Below are positions 13,190 to 25,252 of a DNA stretch of 64,000 bases, piece by piece. The stretch is taken from the NCBI GenBank assembly GCA_016081115.2, contig JABTTQ020002547.1:62001-126000 (forward strand), read 5' to 3'. The notes below the pieces were generated by a model, which worked only from the letters and a program-made list of their open reading frames with translations, did no database searches and was not told the origin of the DNA. The stretch's first letter is position 1, and the number at the start of each line of letters is the position of its first letter. This stretch comes from Rehmannia glutinosa. Its lineage: Eukaryota > Streptophyta > Magnoliopsida > Lamiales > Orobanchaceae. Made by a program: the position numbers and the translations under genes.

Positions 13190-13500
13190 AGAAGAAATGC
13201 AGTCGGAAAGGCCCAAAATTTCAAGATATTTTACTATTGATAAAGTGAAGAGTTGAATGCATTATTACTACTGGGAAAAGTGAAGAGCAGAGAAGAGCAG
13301 AAGCAATGCAGTCGGAAAGGCTCAAAATTTCGGTTTAACCGAAACACCAAACAAAAAAACGAAAATAAATTCAGTTTTGACCGGATCGAACGGCTAATAC
13401 GGTTCGGTTTTTGGTTTTGTATTTCGACCAACCGATTTTCGGTTAACCGAAATTTCAGTTCGGTTCGGTTTCGGTTTGACCGAATGAACACCCCTATTTC
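13190..13500. repeat. Truncated 'GGTTCGGTTT'-type MITE and local duplication
   Basis: 13338-13498 is rich in GGTTCGGTTT/AACCGAAA motifs in both orientations and ends CGAATGAACACCCC. This is a common plant MITE composition. The left terminus is missing. A phrase GCAGTCGGAAAGG occurs at 13199 and 13307, so a short flanking stretch was duplicated. The open frame on each strand here is a repeat artefact. Confidence 0.55.
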
Positions 13501-14033
13501 CCAATGCGCTAGAAAGATTTATCCAATGGTATCAAAACGCTACAACAATAGAAACAGATAAAATGTGATCTTTTACCAACCTTTTAGTATAAGTATTTCA
13601 ATTGAGAAAAACCAATTAACAAATTCTCAACCAATCAACAAAAACGCCCAAAAACATAACAATCTGAATTTTTTTATGCAACTAAATCAGTCCATTAAAA
13701 GCATAACTCATTTACAAAGTTACAAGTCATGAAAGAGCATAATTCTCTCCTAAACTCCTAAAGAAACACAAATCCTAACTTATAAAAACCCACCCACCCC
13801 CTACTAAGCCGTTCATCTCTTGCTCGATTCGATCATAACAGTCGAAAGCCATTGAACCATTGATTCGATCATAGCTGATGTTTTTTACGACTGCGAATCC
13901 AAGGACCATTGATTGAACTCGATGTAAACATAACAATCTGAATTGCGAGTAGGAATACCAGAATTGCGAGCTAAAAAGTTTAAAAAATAATAATTAATCA
14001 AACAAATTCAATTCATATATGCAATAAAAACAA

Positions 14034-14236
14034 ATTGATGTTGTAGAGTATGCCTTCGTACCTGATCTCACTCTTCGAAGTCAAGCTTATCAAGCTGCCG
14101 ATGTACGAGTCCGCCGATGTGTTTCTCGAGAAATTGGAGTTTCTGGTGATTGGCGCCGAAGAGGAGTTGGCCGCCGATGGACGCCTGGGCAGTGATTTCA
14201 GGGTGGCGCTAAGTGGTTTGCAGATGGCGCGATAGA
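14034..14236 (-). pseudogene. Captured first-exon fragment of a DCP5/LSM14-family decapping gene
   Basis: On the minus strand this reads a Ser/Ala/Asn-rich leader followed by DSYIGSLISLTSKSEIRY, then EGILYNIN. This is the start of the LSm domain of plant DECAPPING 5 (LSM14/Scd6 family). The whole protein binds mRNA in P-bodies and promotes decapping and translational repression. The match stops after ILYNIN (14034) without a canonical GT donor. No ATG is visible in a good position upstream, and the rest of the gene (FDF/RGG parts) is absent. This is a gene fragment inside the CACTA, antisense to the CACTA gene. The + strand open frame 14050-14235 is its shadow. Confidence 0.85.
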
Positions 14237-14814
14237 GAGACAGGGGTGATAATTTTGAGAAGCAAAAGAGACAGCAAATCGCGAAGGGGCTGCGATATTC
14301 TTCTTTCTGAAAGCGTTTTTCTTATCAAAGCTAGATTGCAGAGATAAGTTGTCATTGTACTAATGATAAGTTGATATATTAAAGTAGCAACTTCTATAAT
14401 AAAACAAACTAAGACTACAAGATTTGGCAACCTGGTGTGGTTTGTTATATTGGTGGTTGTTCTATATTTTTGTATGATGTCGTGGGTTCAACATTCCACT
14501 ACAACAAAAGGTTAAAGAAGCGTGATTGGATATATTTTTATTTTGAAAATTTTTATTTTCTTTAGAAAATAGTGGTAAAAATACTTAGAAGAAAAAAATG
14601 AAGATGATAAAATAATGATGAAAGTTGATTTGATTTAAAAATAGTAAAATCGATTATTATATTTTTAAAGACATTAAAATCGATTAGACTACCATTTAAA
14701 ATCGACATTAAATGCCGTTTTGATAGAGACGACTTTCTACTTGGCCTTTTTGACTATATTTTTAACATTTCACTTTACTTGTGTAGATTATTTTGGAAAA
14801 TAGTATTAACTAGG

Positions 14815-15080
14815 GATGTCAATGGGGTGGGTAGGGTCGTATATCTGGATACCTAGATCCACCCCATCCTTAGAACGGAGAGCGCGCAGTCGACCGAGTC
14901 ATGTCCCATATTAAATGAATTTAAATAGAAAAAATAAAGGAAATGGAAAAAAATATTTATTTTTAATATATTTATAAAATATTCTTTACAAAATATTATT
15001 ATTTGCAATACTATATGAGAACGCAGATGGGGATAAATAAAACAATAAATGCACTTCTATAGATGATAGATTAAGCAAGA
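14815..15080. repeat. 'AGGGATGTCAATGGGG' MITE-like repeat remnant
   Basis: Begins AGGGATGTCAATGGGGTGGGT, a sequence start very common in plant interspersed repeats, with a complementary CCACCCCAT at about 14860. The right boundary is not resolved. Confidence 0.4.
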
Positions 15081-15448
15081 TAATATAGTGCCTTATTCAA
15101 ACCAAAATAGGCATGGACTTATTTATATAATATAATTAAAAACATAATTAGTTTTATTAAAATCGGTAAAATCAAGCGAGTTGAATTGATCCCATCAATT
15201 GAACCGCCATTGATGGTTTGGCGGATTGATGGCATGTACAATATTTAAATAAACCGCTAACAAGAATATTAAACAATTACAAAAACTACCCTCGGGATTG
15301 GGTTAATTACACACACGCACACACAAAAAAAAAAAAAAAAAAAAAGCGCCATGTTTCAAAATTACAAAAATCTCTTGGGTTAACATATTTCTCATGGTTA
15401 TTTGTTAAATACAATATCATTAAAAAAAGATGTTAGATTTTATTTTCG

Positions 15449-15818
15449 GGGAAAATTGCAATTTTGGTCCCATAACTTTGGGGGTGTCAAAACTAGTCTC
15501 ACTCGATTTTACTTTTTCAAAAACACCTGTAATTTATAAATTGTATCAAAACTAGTCCCACTCGATTTTACTTTTTCAAAAAACACCTGTAATTTACAAA
15601 TTGTATCAATTTGAGGACAAATCCCACCGCCGATTGGAATTTTCGAGTGGGACTAGTTTTGATACAATTTGTAAATTACGGTGTTTTTGAAAAAATAAAA
15701 TCGAGTGAGACTAGTTTTGATACAATTTGTAAATTACAGGGTGTTTTTGAAAAATAAAATCGAGTGAGACTAGTTTTGACATCCCCCAATGTTGTGGGGC
15801 CAAAATTGCAATTTTCCC
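15449..15818. mobile_element. Foldback/Mutator-type MITE, 370 bp
   Basis: Ends are inverted copies of GGGAAAATTGCAATTTTGG, and the whole element folds back (ACTAGTTTTGATACAATTTG against its complement). The flanks match at 8 of 9 bases (TTATTTTCG 15440-15448, TTATTTTCA 15819-15827), consistent with a Mutator-type 9-bp duplication. The left arm contains an internal duplication of about 60 bp. Confidence 0.8.
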
Positions 15819-16139
15819 TTATTTTCAACACAAGATCTTATTTCAATAAATTTTTTCTTATCCAAACACTTCAACTATATATTTTTAAAATAAGATCTAA
15901 CATCTTATAAGCTCTAAAAATATCTTATAAGGTGTAGGAGCTTATGTTTTAAATAAGCTTAGCAATAATTTTTAGGCTTAACTTGAGTCATTTGAATTAT
16001 TGTATATATATGAATAGTCAAAGTATTTCTAAATAAATATAAGGGACAATTACAAAAACTAACCCTCGGATTGGGTTAATTACAAAAAAAAAAAGACAGA
16101 CATGTTTGAAAATTACAAAAATCTCTTGAGGTTTGATTC

Positions 16140-16625
16140 GTATAGTAAATCGCAATCGAATCGAACCGAGCCGAGCTTTGAGTGTTTGAGTTTGGCTCGT
16201 TTATTATCGAGTCGAACTCAAGCCTCGAATTTATCGAACATGTTGATGGCTCACGAACTTTTTCGAGCCTAAACGAGATTAGTAAATATTAATTAAAAAT
16301 TAAAATATTCTTCAATATTACAAAAAATAAAATTATTTATATTTAAAATTCATAATATATTTATTAAAACTTATAATTTTATTCAAAAAATTAATTTTAT
16401 TGAAATATTTTATATTATCTTAAGCAAAAATATGAAAAATTAAAATTAAAATCAAATTATTAGTTCAATTTATACGAACTTACTATCGGCTATTCACGAA
16501 CTTACTAACGAGCTTGTTCACGAGCTAACGAACCGAATATCTCAAAGTTTGAGTTTGGTTCGTTTATGTTAACGAGCCTCATTAAACGAACTTGAACGAG
16601 CTCATTAAATCAAACTAAACCTATG
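16140..16625. repeat. 'Gag-ctc' palindromic MITE-like repeat
   Basis: The two ends (16160-16280 and 16470-16610) carry inverted versions of TTTGAGTTTGGCTCGTTTA and CGAGCTCATTAAA-type motifs around an AT-rich core. No coding potential. Termini and target duplication are not resolved. Confidence 0.5.
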
Positions 16626-17329
16626 GATTTCTTAAATTTTAAAAAGAAATTAAGGAAGAACCCTAATAAAATATAATAGACTTTACCAAGATAATAAAAC
16701 TCTAAACAATATTATCAAAAAAACTCTAAACAATATAAATCGAAATTGATTAAAGTTCCGATTTTTGTTTTATTTGGTGAAAGGGAAAAAGAAAAGAGGA
16801 TTTGCCAAGAGATAGAACCCTCAACCTCAATGACAAAAATACAGGAGTCATGGAGGTTTGATGTCAGGACCTCCAATGTGCCAAAAAACAACATAAAAGA
16901 CTTGGCTGGAGTATTCTTTCGTTTAAACCTGTAGGAATATTTACAAAACACCAAATAACACCTACCCTTGAAAGCCCAAAAGCCCCCGTCACCCAAAATT
17001 TCACAATCTCTTCCACCATAATCAGAACCTGCAACCCTATCGGAAATCGGTCACCGGTCATCGGCCATTTGCAACCCTCACCGACGCCGACCAGAATTCG
17101 TTGCACCTTGAGGACACTTTCGCCCCAATTGAAAATCGACCATCGTTCGTCGGCCATGGAGCATCGGTCGTCGGCCATACATGACAGGTTAATGTTTATT
17201 ACTTTTGTTTATTGCAATTGGATTAGTTCTAGTGTCAGGATCCGTCTAACGGATCTAGATTCGTTAGACGGGTCTAAATATCCTACCCACCTCAATCCAT
17301 AGCCCATCAAATCCGCTTCTCAAAACCCC

Positions 17330-17830
17330 TCAATCACCATGTCCGCCGCCCCATACAATCTCGACAGCTTCAAGTTCTATCAGACGCACACGCTCCCTTC
17401 CTCAGAAGTGACACTATAATCGACGGTTCCTTACTTGGATCGACCCACAAAAATCAATGTCTGGCTGATGGTGCTGACTTGAAGATAACCCGCAGATGCC
17501 ATCATTTCATTTAGTGGTTTGGCTTGTGAATCATCTGACATGTTGCGGAGGTGGCTATTGAAGTTCCTTACAAGAAAAGTATTCTACTGGTCTTTTAATG
17601 AATGCAGAAACAAAAAGAGAATTAGACTTCAAAGATTGGAATTTTGAGAGATGGATCACAATATGCAACAGCATACTGAAGAGCATATGCCTCGTCTAAG
17701 TTTATATCAGACTCTGTCAGGAGATGATTCCGCCATGGACATGTCGGAGAAGATGACCGGAGTTATCACCGAGGAAGACCGTCGTCGATCGCAAGGAAGA
17801 AGACGTTCGGTGGGAGCATGCTAGGGTTTT
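17330..17830 (+). pseudogene. Unrecognised gene-like remnant
   Basis: From ATG at 17339 a short reading MSAAPYNLDSFKFYQTHTLP precedes a stop. Further coding-like pieces follow in other frames to about 17830, including a charged Arg-rich end. Base composition is more GC-rich than the surroundings (from about 16980), as in a captured gene. I do not recognise a family. A short tandem phrase ATCGGTC/GTCGGCCAT lies upstream at 17045-17185. It could be a host gene fragment carried by the CACTA. Confidence 0.35.
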
Positions 17831-17859
17831 TTTTACTTCATTTTGCAGTAGCAGAGTAT

Positions 17860-18490
17860 TTAAAGACGAAGATTTAAATAAACGAATCTTCTTAGTATCA
17901 ACTAATACTTTTATGGAGAAATACTAATACATTTTATAAGAAAAACTAATACGTTGCGGGAGACTACTAAAATACTCTCAGGAAATTACTAATACTTTTC
18001 GGAAACTACTAATACTTTTAGATGGACAACTAATACATTTAGGAAAGTATATTCATGAGAAATACTAAAATACTTCTTGAGGGAACTACCAATACATTTT
18101 AGAAGAAGCTGCTAATACTTTTTAGAAGGACGTCTAATACTTTTCGAAGGATTGTTAACACATTTCGGAGAAAAATTTAATTATATTTGGGAACTATTAA
18201 TACATTTCATTTTTATTTGCTAATACTTTTTAGAAGGACGACTAATACTTTCGAGAATGACTATTAATACATTTCGGGAGAAAAATTTAATTTATTTCAA
18301 AGAACTACTAATACTTTTAGAAACTACTAATACTTTTTTGGGATTGCTAATACATTTTGAGTGTATTCAAGAGAAATACTAAAAAACTCTTGAAACTAAC
18401 GATACATTTCGGAAGAACTGCTAATCTTTTTAGAAGGGACAGTAATACATTTCAAAAATCGCTAATATCTTGGTGCTTTCGAAAACTACC
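17860..18490. repeat. Degenerate tandem array of ACTAATACWTTT motif
   Basis: A phrase ACTAATAC(A/T)TTT with a 10-25 base G/A-rich spacer recurs about twenty times with irregular spacing. There is no open frame through it. It lies between two related GC-rich palindromes (17236-17275 and 18535-18580). Confidence 0.75.
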
Positions 18491-20349
18491 ACAACACCAC
18501 TTTGCTAATATTACGAAAATGCCATAGGATCCATTTGGTCGATCCGTTTAATAAAGGTCGACCGTTAGACGGTCGACGGGGAGTTTTTGTGATTGCAATT
18601 ATATTTACCGTATATTATTTTGTTTTGTACTTTGAGATATAATTAGTGATAATCATGTTTCTCGATTTTGGCTATGGGAGATCTTATTAACACCCCCAAA
18701 ATCTATCAATACACTCCTCTTTTTAATTATAAAAATACCATCAATTGAAAAGACTAAAGCGCCCTTAATATCTTACCAAATTTCTAAATACATCAATAAT
18801 CTATCTACTACTATCATAAAAAGGTGAATGTTTACGATTAGACTAAAATACCCCCACTTAAACAATTAATTAAGTTTAAGGGCAAAAAATAATTTAAAGG
18901 AGGAATAGGCATAAAAGGCACATACGTGTCTCCTCAGTTACCCCTTAAAGACGTTTTCTCCTCAAGGAGAAGGAGAAGGGTTTTCTCCTTAATTTCTAAA
19001 GGCATAATAAGCAGAATAATGAGCAGAAACATATCACATCACACTTTTCTCTCTCTTAAGGAGAAGGAGAAGGGTTCACAATCGTGCTTGGGATCCAAGG
19101 TCGCTCCAGAAATCGCACTTGGTCCAATTAGGTACTCTCATCTTCCTTTTAAGAAAAGGATGGACATTTTTCAGTTTTGTTTAATTTTGGAATATGGTGC
19201 CCAATTTTGTTTTTGGTTTTCTTTCTTAACTATGATGAGAATATTGGTATACAGTCCTTAGTTATTTGTTTGTTGTCTTGTTTTTTTTTTTTTTTGTGTT
19301 TGGCCCATTATTAATTTTTTTTAATGTTAGTTTAGCTAAAAATTATTCATTTATTATCTATCTGCAATTGAGAATTTCAATTTTACTTGGATGGAGTGGA
19401 AAGTAGTGATATATGCACTGATTGTTATCTTTTAGTTTTTCTAAGGATGTGAAACAAGTTTGTTGATTAGAAAGTTTTTTCCATTTGTTGTCTGATTTTA
19501 ATAATTTCAATGGCGAAATTAATAGGTATTGGATTATTTATCATTCTCTATTGAGAAAGATGGTTCAACGTCAAACAGGAAATTATAACTTCCTTTTTTA
19601 ACCATTTATCTTAAATATGATCAAAATCAATAGTCAGCTTGAGAAAATGGAGACTGATATAGGAAAAAAGGATTTTAAACCAAGATTGCACAAGTATAGG
19701 CATAAATCAAAGAGTAGAGAAGGAATGATGGAGGAAAGAAGAACTTTTATACCAAGATTCCAGACAAAGTCCGAATGGTGCCTTGAACTGGTGAAGTTCT
19801 TTGAGTGCAAGAAAATGATGATTCGGTGTTGTGTAACGTTATTGTTCTGACGGATGTCTGGTGGTAGAAAGGAAGATATGAGGCGGAGAAGATGGACCTG
19901 TGGAGGAATGCAACGAAACAAGCGGGTAATATTTTGGGTTGGGAATTCGCATCTCGGGTGAAGTTTCTTTTTCATTATTTTGCTTTGTGCAGATTAATTT
20001 TTCCTTTTATTTTTAGTATCGATTAAATTCAAGATTTAGTATGGTAGAGTGAAAGAGAAGTGAAATTACTGAAAATTTGTTTTCGTGAATTTTTTTACTC
20101 TTTCGGAAAACAAGTATCAATTTTATTTTTCTTGGATGGCGTTGAATATCTTATTTGATACACAAACGATTTCTTCAATATAGTCTGAGATTCTATTCCC
20201 TGAAGTGCTAACGAAGCATTAAACTTGCAAAGTTGTTTTGATTATTTAGTTGATTTGTCATATATATTGTTTGGCGAAATGCTAATATACTTAACTTTGC
20301 AAACATTTTGCCATCAAATAAATTGATTGAAATGGTTATTTTTTTCCCA

Positions 20350-20472
20350 AGTTAATAGATAAAATTTGATAATCAGGCCCAAACTTGTGGAGAACTCTAT
20401 TTTTAGATTCTTGAATCTCCCACCATTGTACCATTCAAGTTTGGGCCTGATTATCAACTTTTATCTATTACG
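20350..20472. repeat. Inverted repeat, about 120 bp
   Basis: TAATAGATAAAATTTGATAA then TCAGGCCCAAACTTG at the left, and CAAGTTTGGGCCTGATTATC then TTTTATCTATTA at the right, form near-perfect arms of about 35 bases around a 50-base loop. It is a MITE-like foldback; no target duplication is clear. Confidence 0.75.
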
Positions 20473-21329
20473 GGAAAATTACAGGGAAAAAATTACTATA
20501 TTACCTTTGGTGCTGTTTTTAACATTGTTCCCATCAAAACTTGTTTGGATATGAAATTTATGGACTTGGGATAATAGTTGGAGGCCACTTTATATTAATC
20601 TTACCTTATAGTTATTTTGCTATTATTTTGGTATTGGTGGTGTGCCCTTTGGTTCTCTTTAATGGTGGATAAGATTGTGTTAAGGGGTGACTCGATTTGA
20701 ATGTTATGGTTTAAAAAATGTCATCGCACAATAAACATTCTCATGTCCGAGATGGAGTAAGTTTTAGTTTATGCTATGTATATTTGTTGAGATGTTCTCG
20801 ATTTCTTGATTTCAATGGCCTAATTAAGAAATATTTGCTGTAGTTTCAGGTTTTTTTTTATTTTTAAAAAGTAGTATATTTTGTTGTTAAAGAAATATAA
20901 TTAGGACAATTTAATTCCAAGGAGATGAATTTGTGAGTAGCTTACATGTTATTTTTCCCAGAAGAGACAAGATACTTTGTTCATAGATTTTCAGTGGTGA
21001 GATTCGATGTAGAGGAGTTTCATATGTTATAGCATTTGACAATTCTACGGTGTTTTACATATTTGTCTTATAGAAATGTTTTTATACTTATATTTATTTG
21101 ATTTAGTTCTCATAGTGATATTATACATCTAAATATGTTTTATATCTTGTTTATTACAGACCATTTAAGGAAAAGAGTAAGAAATAAAAACGAGTCCTAT
21201 ATGTTCTTGCTCGAACAAGCATTTATTTTGAATGAAACATGACAAGGACAAAAAATGGATGGACATCCTTCTAATTTAAGTTTAGACAGGTCTTTCTTGC
21301 CCAATTAATATCACATCTTTAATTTGTCT

Positions 21330-21425
21330 TGAATGATGTTTAAGCGATGCGATGGCGCGATATGATCAGATAGCCGACCCCACATAGTGGGATTAAGGCT
21401 TAGTTTGTTGTTGTTGTTTATTTAA
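21330..21425 (+). repeat. SINE-like 3' end
   Basis: GCCGACCCCACATAGTGGGA near 21373 followed by TTAAGGCTTAG and a TTGTTGTTGTT tail matches the 3' end of Au-type plant SINEs (family knowledge). I do not see a clear tRNA-like A/B-box head, so it may be truncated. Confidence 0.5.
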
Positions 21426-21628
21426 TAATATAAACTACTATGAATTTTTTATTTTGTTTCTCGTGTTATTGTGAGAAGGAGAAGAGAAAGCTGGGATTTT
21501 CTATCGCTGTGAAAAGAGGAGATTGAGAAGAATATTTTTCTCTGATTGGATCAAAGCCAGCGAGGAAGCCTAAGAAAAGGCAAGGAACAAATAAAAACAA
21601 GTGCATGTAAGAAAATATCTTATTTGTG

Positions 21629-21629
<1 letters not shown>

Positions 21630-21668
<39 letters not shown>
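21630..21668. repeat. (TC)n microsatellite
   Basis: About nineteen uninterrupted TC units. The Arg/Glu-rich and Leu/Ser-rich open frames across it are artefacts. Confidence 0.97.
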
Positions 21669-21671
<3 letters not shown>

Positions 21672-22500
21672 GGTTTGTTTTTCCTTCTCTTATGTTTGCT
21701 GCATCAACTAATTTTTGTGCTAATATTATATGCACTTTCAGGAAAGAGATCAATTTAACACAACTCGAAAATAGAAGTTTGCCAAATATTGTGGTTTCAG
21801 CAAATAACTTATTATGATATTTGTATTATCATGTTTGCTTGGGACTGATTTTTGTGTATGTTGGAGTTTAGCATAAACCATAAAAGCTTGAAAAGCTTGA
21901 AAACAGAACATAAAGCAGAGCTTGTTTGATATATAAACTTTCTGTGTATTTCTTGATATTAATAGCTGATTACATCAAGGCTATATATAGAAGCCAATGA
22001 ATATTCTAGATAGGACACTTGTCAATTTATCATAGGAGACACAAAATATCTGGTAACAAATTGGTAAGGATGGGTGGAGGGAATAATCAGTCCTTGACAG
22101 CTGCTAAATTCCAATTTAACTGAGGGAGGCTTTATTTGTGTATTGATAAGCAAAGTTGCTATTTCCATTGTCACAGTTGCTATCACGTTTTCTATCAGTG
22201 TACATAAATCAATTGTCTGCACTCAAATACTACATATATGCACAAAGCGTTGGCAGGTCTGGTCTACTTGATAGATGATGGAAAAGTAAAATAGATGTAA
22301 ATGTAGGAGTTAGGCAGTAATGATCCGCATGTTCAAATGGAGAAAGAGAATTTGGATAGAAGTGGAACTATTTCTTGATTTGGTTTTGTTGATCTCAATA
22401 GGGTTTGAAATTCACCATTTGTTTTGGCAATTGGATAATGTTTTCATTCTTTGGAGCTACGAGTCCGACAAGATATGGACGTTTGTCGTGAAAGGCATAG

Positions 22501-25043
22501 ATTGTCGAAAGGACAGAATGTTGTCCTGTCTGCGGACAATTTTTTGAAACTTCTAAGATACGGGAGGGATGGAATTATCTTTGCCCACATAAGTTTTTTC
22601 TTACTAAAGCCACTGTTCTCAGGTAAGTATAATAAATCATGAATACAATTTGTTTAAGTGAGAAAAATTTATTCAAACCAAACATTTTTCTCCAAGAAAA
22701 ATGAAATATGTTATACAGTTATTCACTATCTGCTACTGGGTAATGACATCTGCTATACAGTTATTCACTGTCTTTACACGACCTAATATACATTATAAAT
22801 AGTCAAAGTTTCATCTCCATACTTGCCACATGGATATGCATTTGCAAATAAAATATTTAACCCCTTATTGTTTCCCTATAATTTTGTAAACATAGCTTGA
22901 CATTTTTAAGTTTATTTCAACTATTTTCTAATGATTGATAGTAATGATTTCACACTGCAAACTAATACAACTAAAGTTGTACTGTACCGTTTTGTTTTTC
23001 TGTACCTCTTAGTGTTAACGGGTTGAAACTTATGAATGACATATCAACTTATTTAAGCATGTCATACTTTTTTTTTATCTTTCTATACGAATGCATTCTA
23101 CAACTACTTATCTGTACAACCCGAGAAGCATATAACAAAGTTTTATTTTAATTTATCTGGTTATTTTTTCTGTATTTCAGTTACTTAGATGTCAATGAGG
23201 CTGAGTATAGTTTTGTATCAGCAACAGCAGGGAGCCGCATTGCTGAGGTGAGATCTATTGTACTTGTTATAATTAATCTTGCCCTTTCCTTAAATTAATG
23301 AAGGCTTAAATCCATGTCTCTCAAGAGTGAAAAGAAAGATTAATATCTGAAGTTGATGCCCGCAGGGGCGGAGTTAGACGTGTAATTTTGGGGGCTAAGT
23401 AATTTTGGGGGCTAAATCACTAAAAAATAATTATTTAGTACTAAAAATTAATATTCTAAAATAAAATATACATAAAAAACTAATTTTCAAAAATTTTGGG
23501 GGCTTTAGCCCCATGTTACAAAGAGGGTACGCCCTGGATGCCCGACAATTTATTGATACCTGGATTAAGCTTTTGTGAATCATTTGTTTAAAAGTGTTGA
23601 TACATTGACTTTGTGCTTTATCCAGTGATTAAATGATTGATATTTTAAAGAACTAAGTAACTACATTTTGATCAGCTTAATAGTTATTGAAGAGCTAAAA
23701 TCTATCTATTTGATTCATTAGTATTTGATAAAGTAAAGAAGGGATAGGTTCTATGCATCGTCGAGGTCATGAAGTTGATGAATGAATAGATGTGAGCACT
23801 AAAGTTTTTGTGCTGCCTTTTTTTTAGCTACTATCAGTCACTTTGCATTTTTTACGTGTTAATTACTTTAAATTTCTTGTGCATCGACATCTTAAGAAAG
23901 TTACGGTCGGGTTATATCTCTGCAAGTACACCATTCTGCAGTATTCCAATTGTCAATTGATAAGAAGTATACTTGTCTCACAGTTGAGGAGAATCAAAAT
24001 TTTGCAGTTTGATCAGTCTGGAGCATTTGTTGAGATCCTTGCAGAAGTTAGGAAACCACTCAGTGACATGGTGAGTTTTTATGGTCGATCATAGTAATCA
24101 AGCAACAAACTTCTTTCACCCTCTTCAGTGTCGTCCTTACGTCTTTTTTTTTCCCACGGTCTACAACCTCTTTTTTATTGAACCATAGAGCGGATGCAGT
24201 CAAAAGGTACACACGAGAATGAGGGTGTTCGTCTTAAGATTATTGTGAGATGTAAGATATTTTTTTAATCGCAGTAATTTTGTTTTACATGGTTGAGACC
24301 TGTTTAGAAATTGAACTAAATGAGCTAATATTAATTTGTTTTTCTTGGGCCTAATTTAGAATTATTTCTTTCATGGCTTGTTGTAGTCACGTTGAAGAGT
24401 AAACCTGATAAGTGTAGTTCTTCGATTTATTATAGAGAGTTGTTTGCCTTTTTATGAATAGATAATATATTGTGCCAAATATTGCAAGTCTTATTGATTG
24501 CTAGGTATCTTAATCCTTCTTTCTCTTAGATGATGTGATGAGATTGAAAAAAATTATTGTCAACTTGAAACTTTTCATGGAATTTCAGATGATACCTGTC
24601 ATTAGTTCAAAAGTTCAAAGTTGTGTCCTTTTTGTATATCTGTTGTATGGTTCAAATTGTTTTAGCCCTCCTTAGGGGCCACATTAATTGATCTGTTACT
24701 TCTCCATTACTTTGTGTAGATATGAAGAATTACTGGGCCTTTAAAAGAAAGAAACGGCTGATAGATACGGAAAGAACAAATTCATGAGTGGAAATGCAAT
24801 TATTATACACATCCACCTATTGGTGAGACTTTGGAAATGTGTAGTTGTGTATTGTGAGAGTTGTTATCTACTTTAAAAATATGTAAGAATTTCTCTTAAC
24901 ATCTGTCATTATGCTCAATAAAGGTACTTGTGATGACCAAAGACCATGATTTGCGGCAACTTGAAGAAACTGAAATCGATGCCTTGTCGCTGAGATATAA
25001 GCAGAGAAAGCCAGAGGCTGACAAAAAGGCCTGTAGAATTTAG
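22501..25043 (+). pseudogene. 3' end of an unrecognised host gene, four in-frame exons inside the Helitron
   Basis: Four segments join without a stop. They are 22501-22622 (donor GTAAGT), 23181-23247 (acceptor TTTCAG, donor GTGAGA), 23984-24070 (acceptor TCTCACAG, donor GTGAGT) and 24924-25043 (acceptor AAAG, ends TAG). Splice phases agree throughout, giving about 131 residues. The first segment has a Cys/His cluster (TECCPVCGQFFETSK, later YLCPH) that could bind zinc. Exon 2 reads YLDVNEAEYSFVSA, exon 3 LQFDQSGAFVEILAEV, and exon 4 has the polar end KDHDLRQLEETEIDALSLRY. I do not recognise the family. The 5' part was not found, so it looks like a captured gene tail. The 5' limit of the first segment is uncertain. 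Confidence 0.6.
23363..23536. mobile_element. hAT-type MITE, 174 bp, 8-bp TSD
   Basis: Starts CAGGGGCGGAGTTAGACG and ends TACGCCCTG, with an imperfect CAGGG(G)CG terminal inverted repeat and TTTGGGGGCT-type inner repeats. The perfect 8-bp duplication GATGCCCG is at 23355-23362 and 23537-23544. It sits in the intron between the second and third exons of the captured gene. Confidence 0.92.
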
Positions 25044-25252
25044 GTCATGTTATATTGCTTTAGAAGTTCAAATGGGTATATTGTTTTCTGATGTGACTAT
25101 ATAATTCATCCTCTTAATTTCTTCACTTGTTGTAACGATTCGAGTTTGGATTATCTCATGTTCAGGAATATTTATCATTTGCAATGAATTTGGTATTGGA
25201 TTTGTTGGTTGTCATGAATATTTAGAGTTTTTTAAATTATTTCTGCAAAATA

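Noticed and set aside
21466..21817. Open frames with RERERE / LSLSLS stretches
   Set aside because: Produced by the (TC)n microsatellite.
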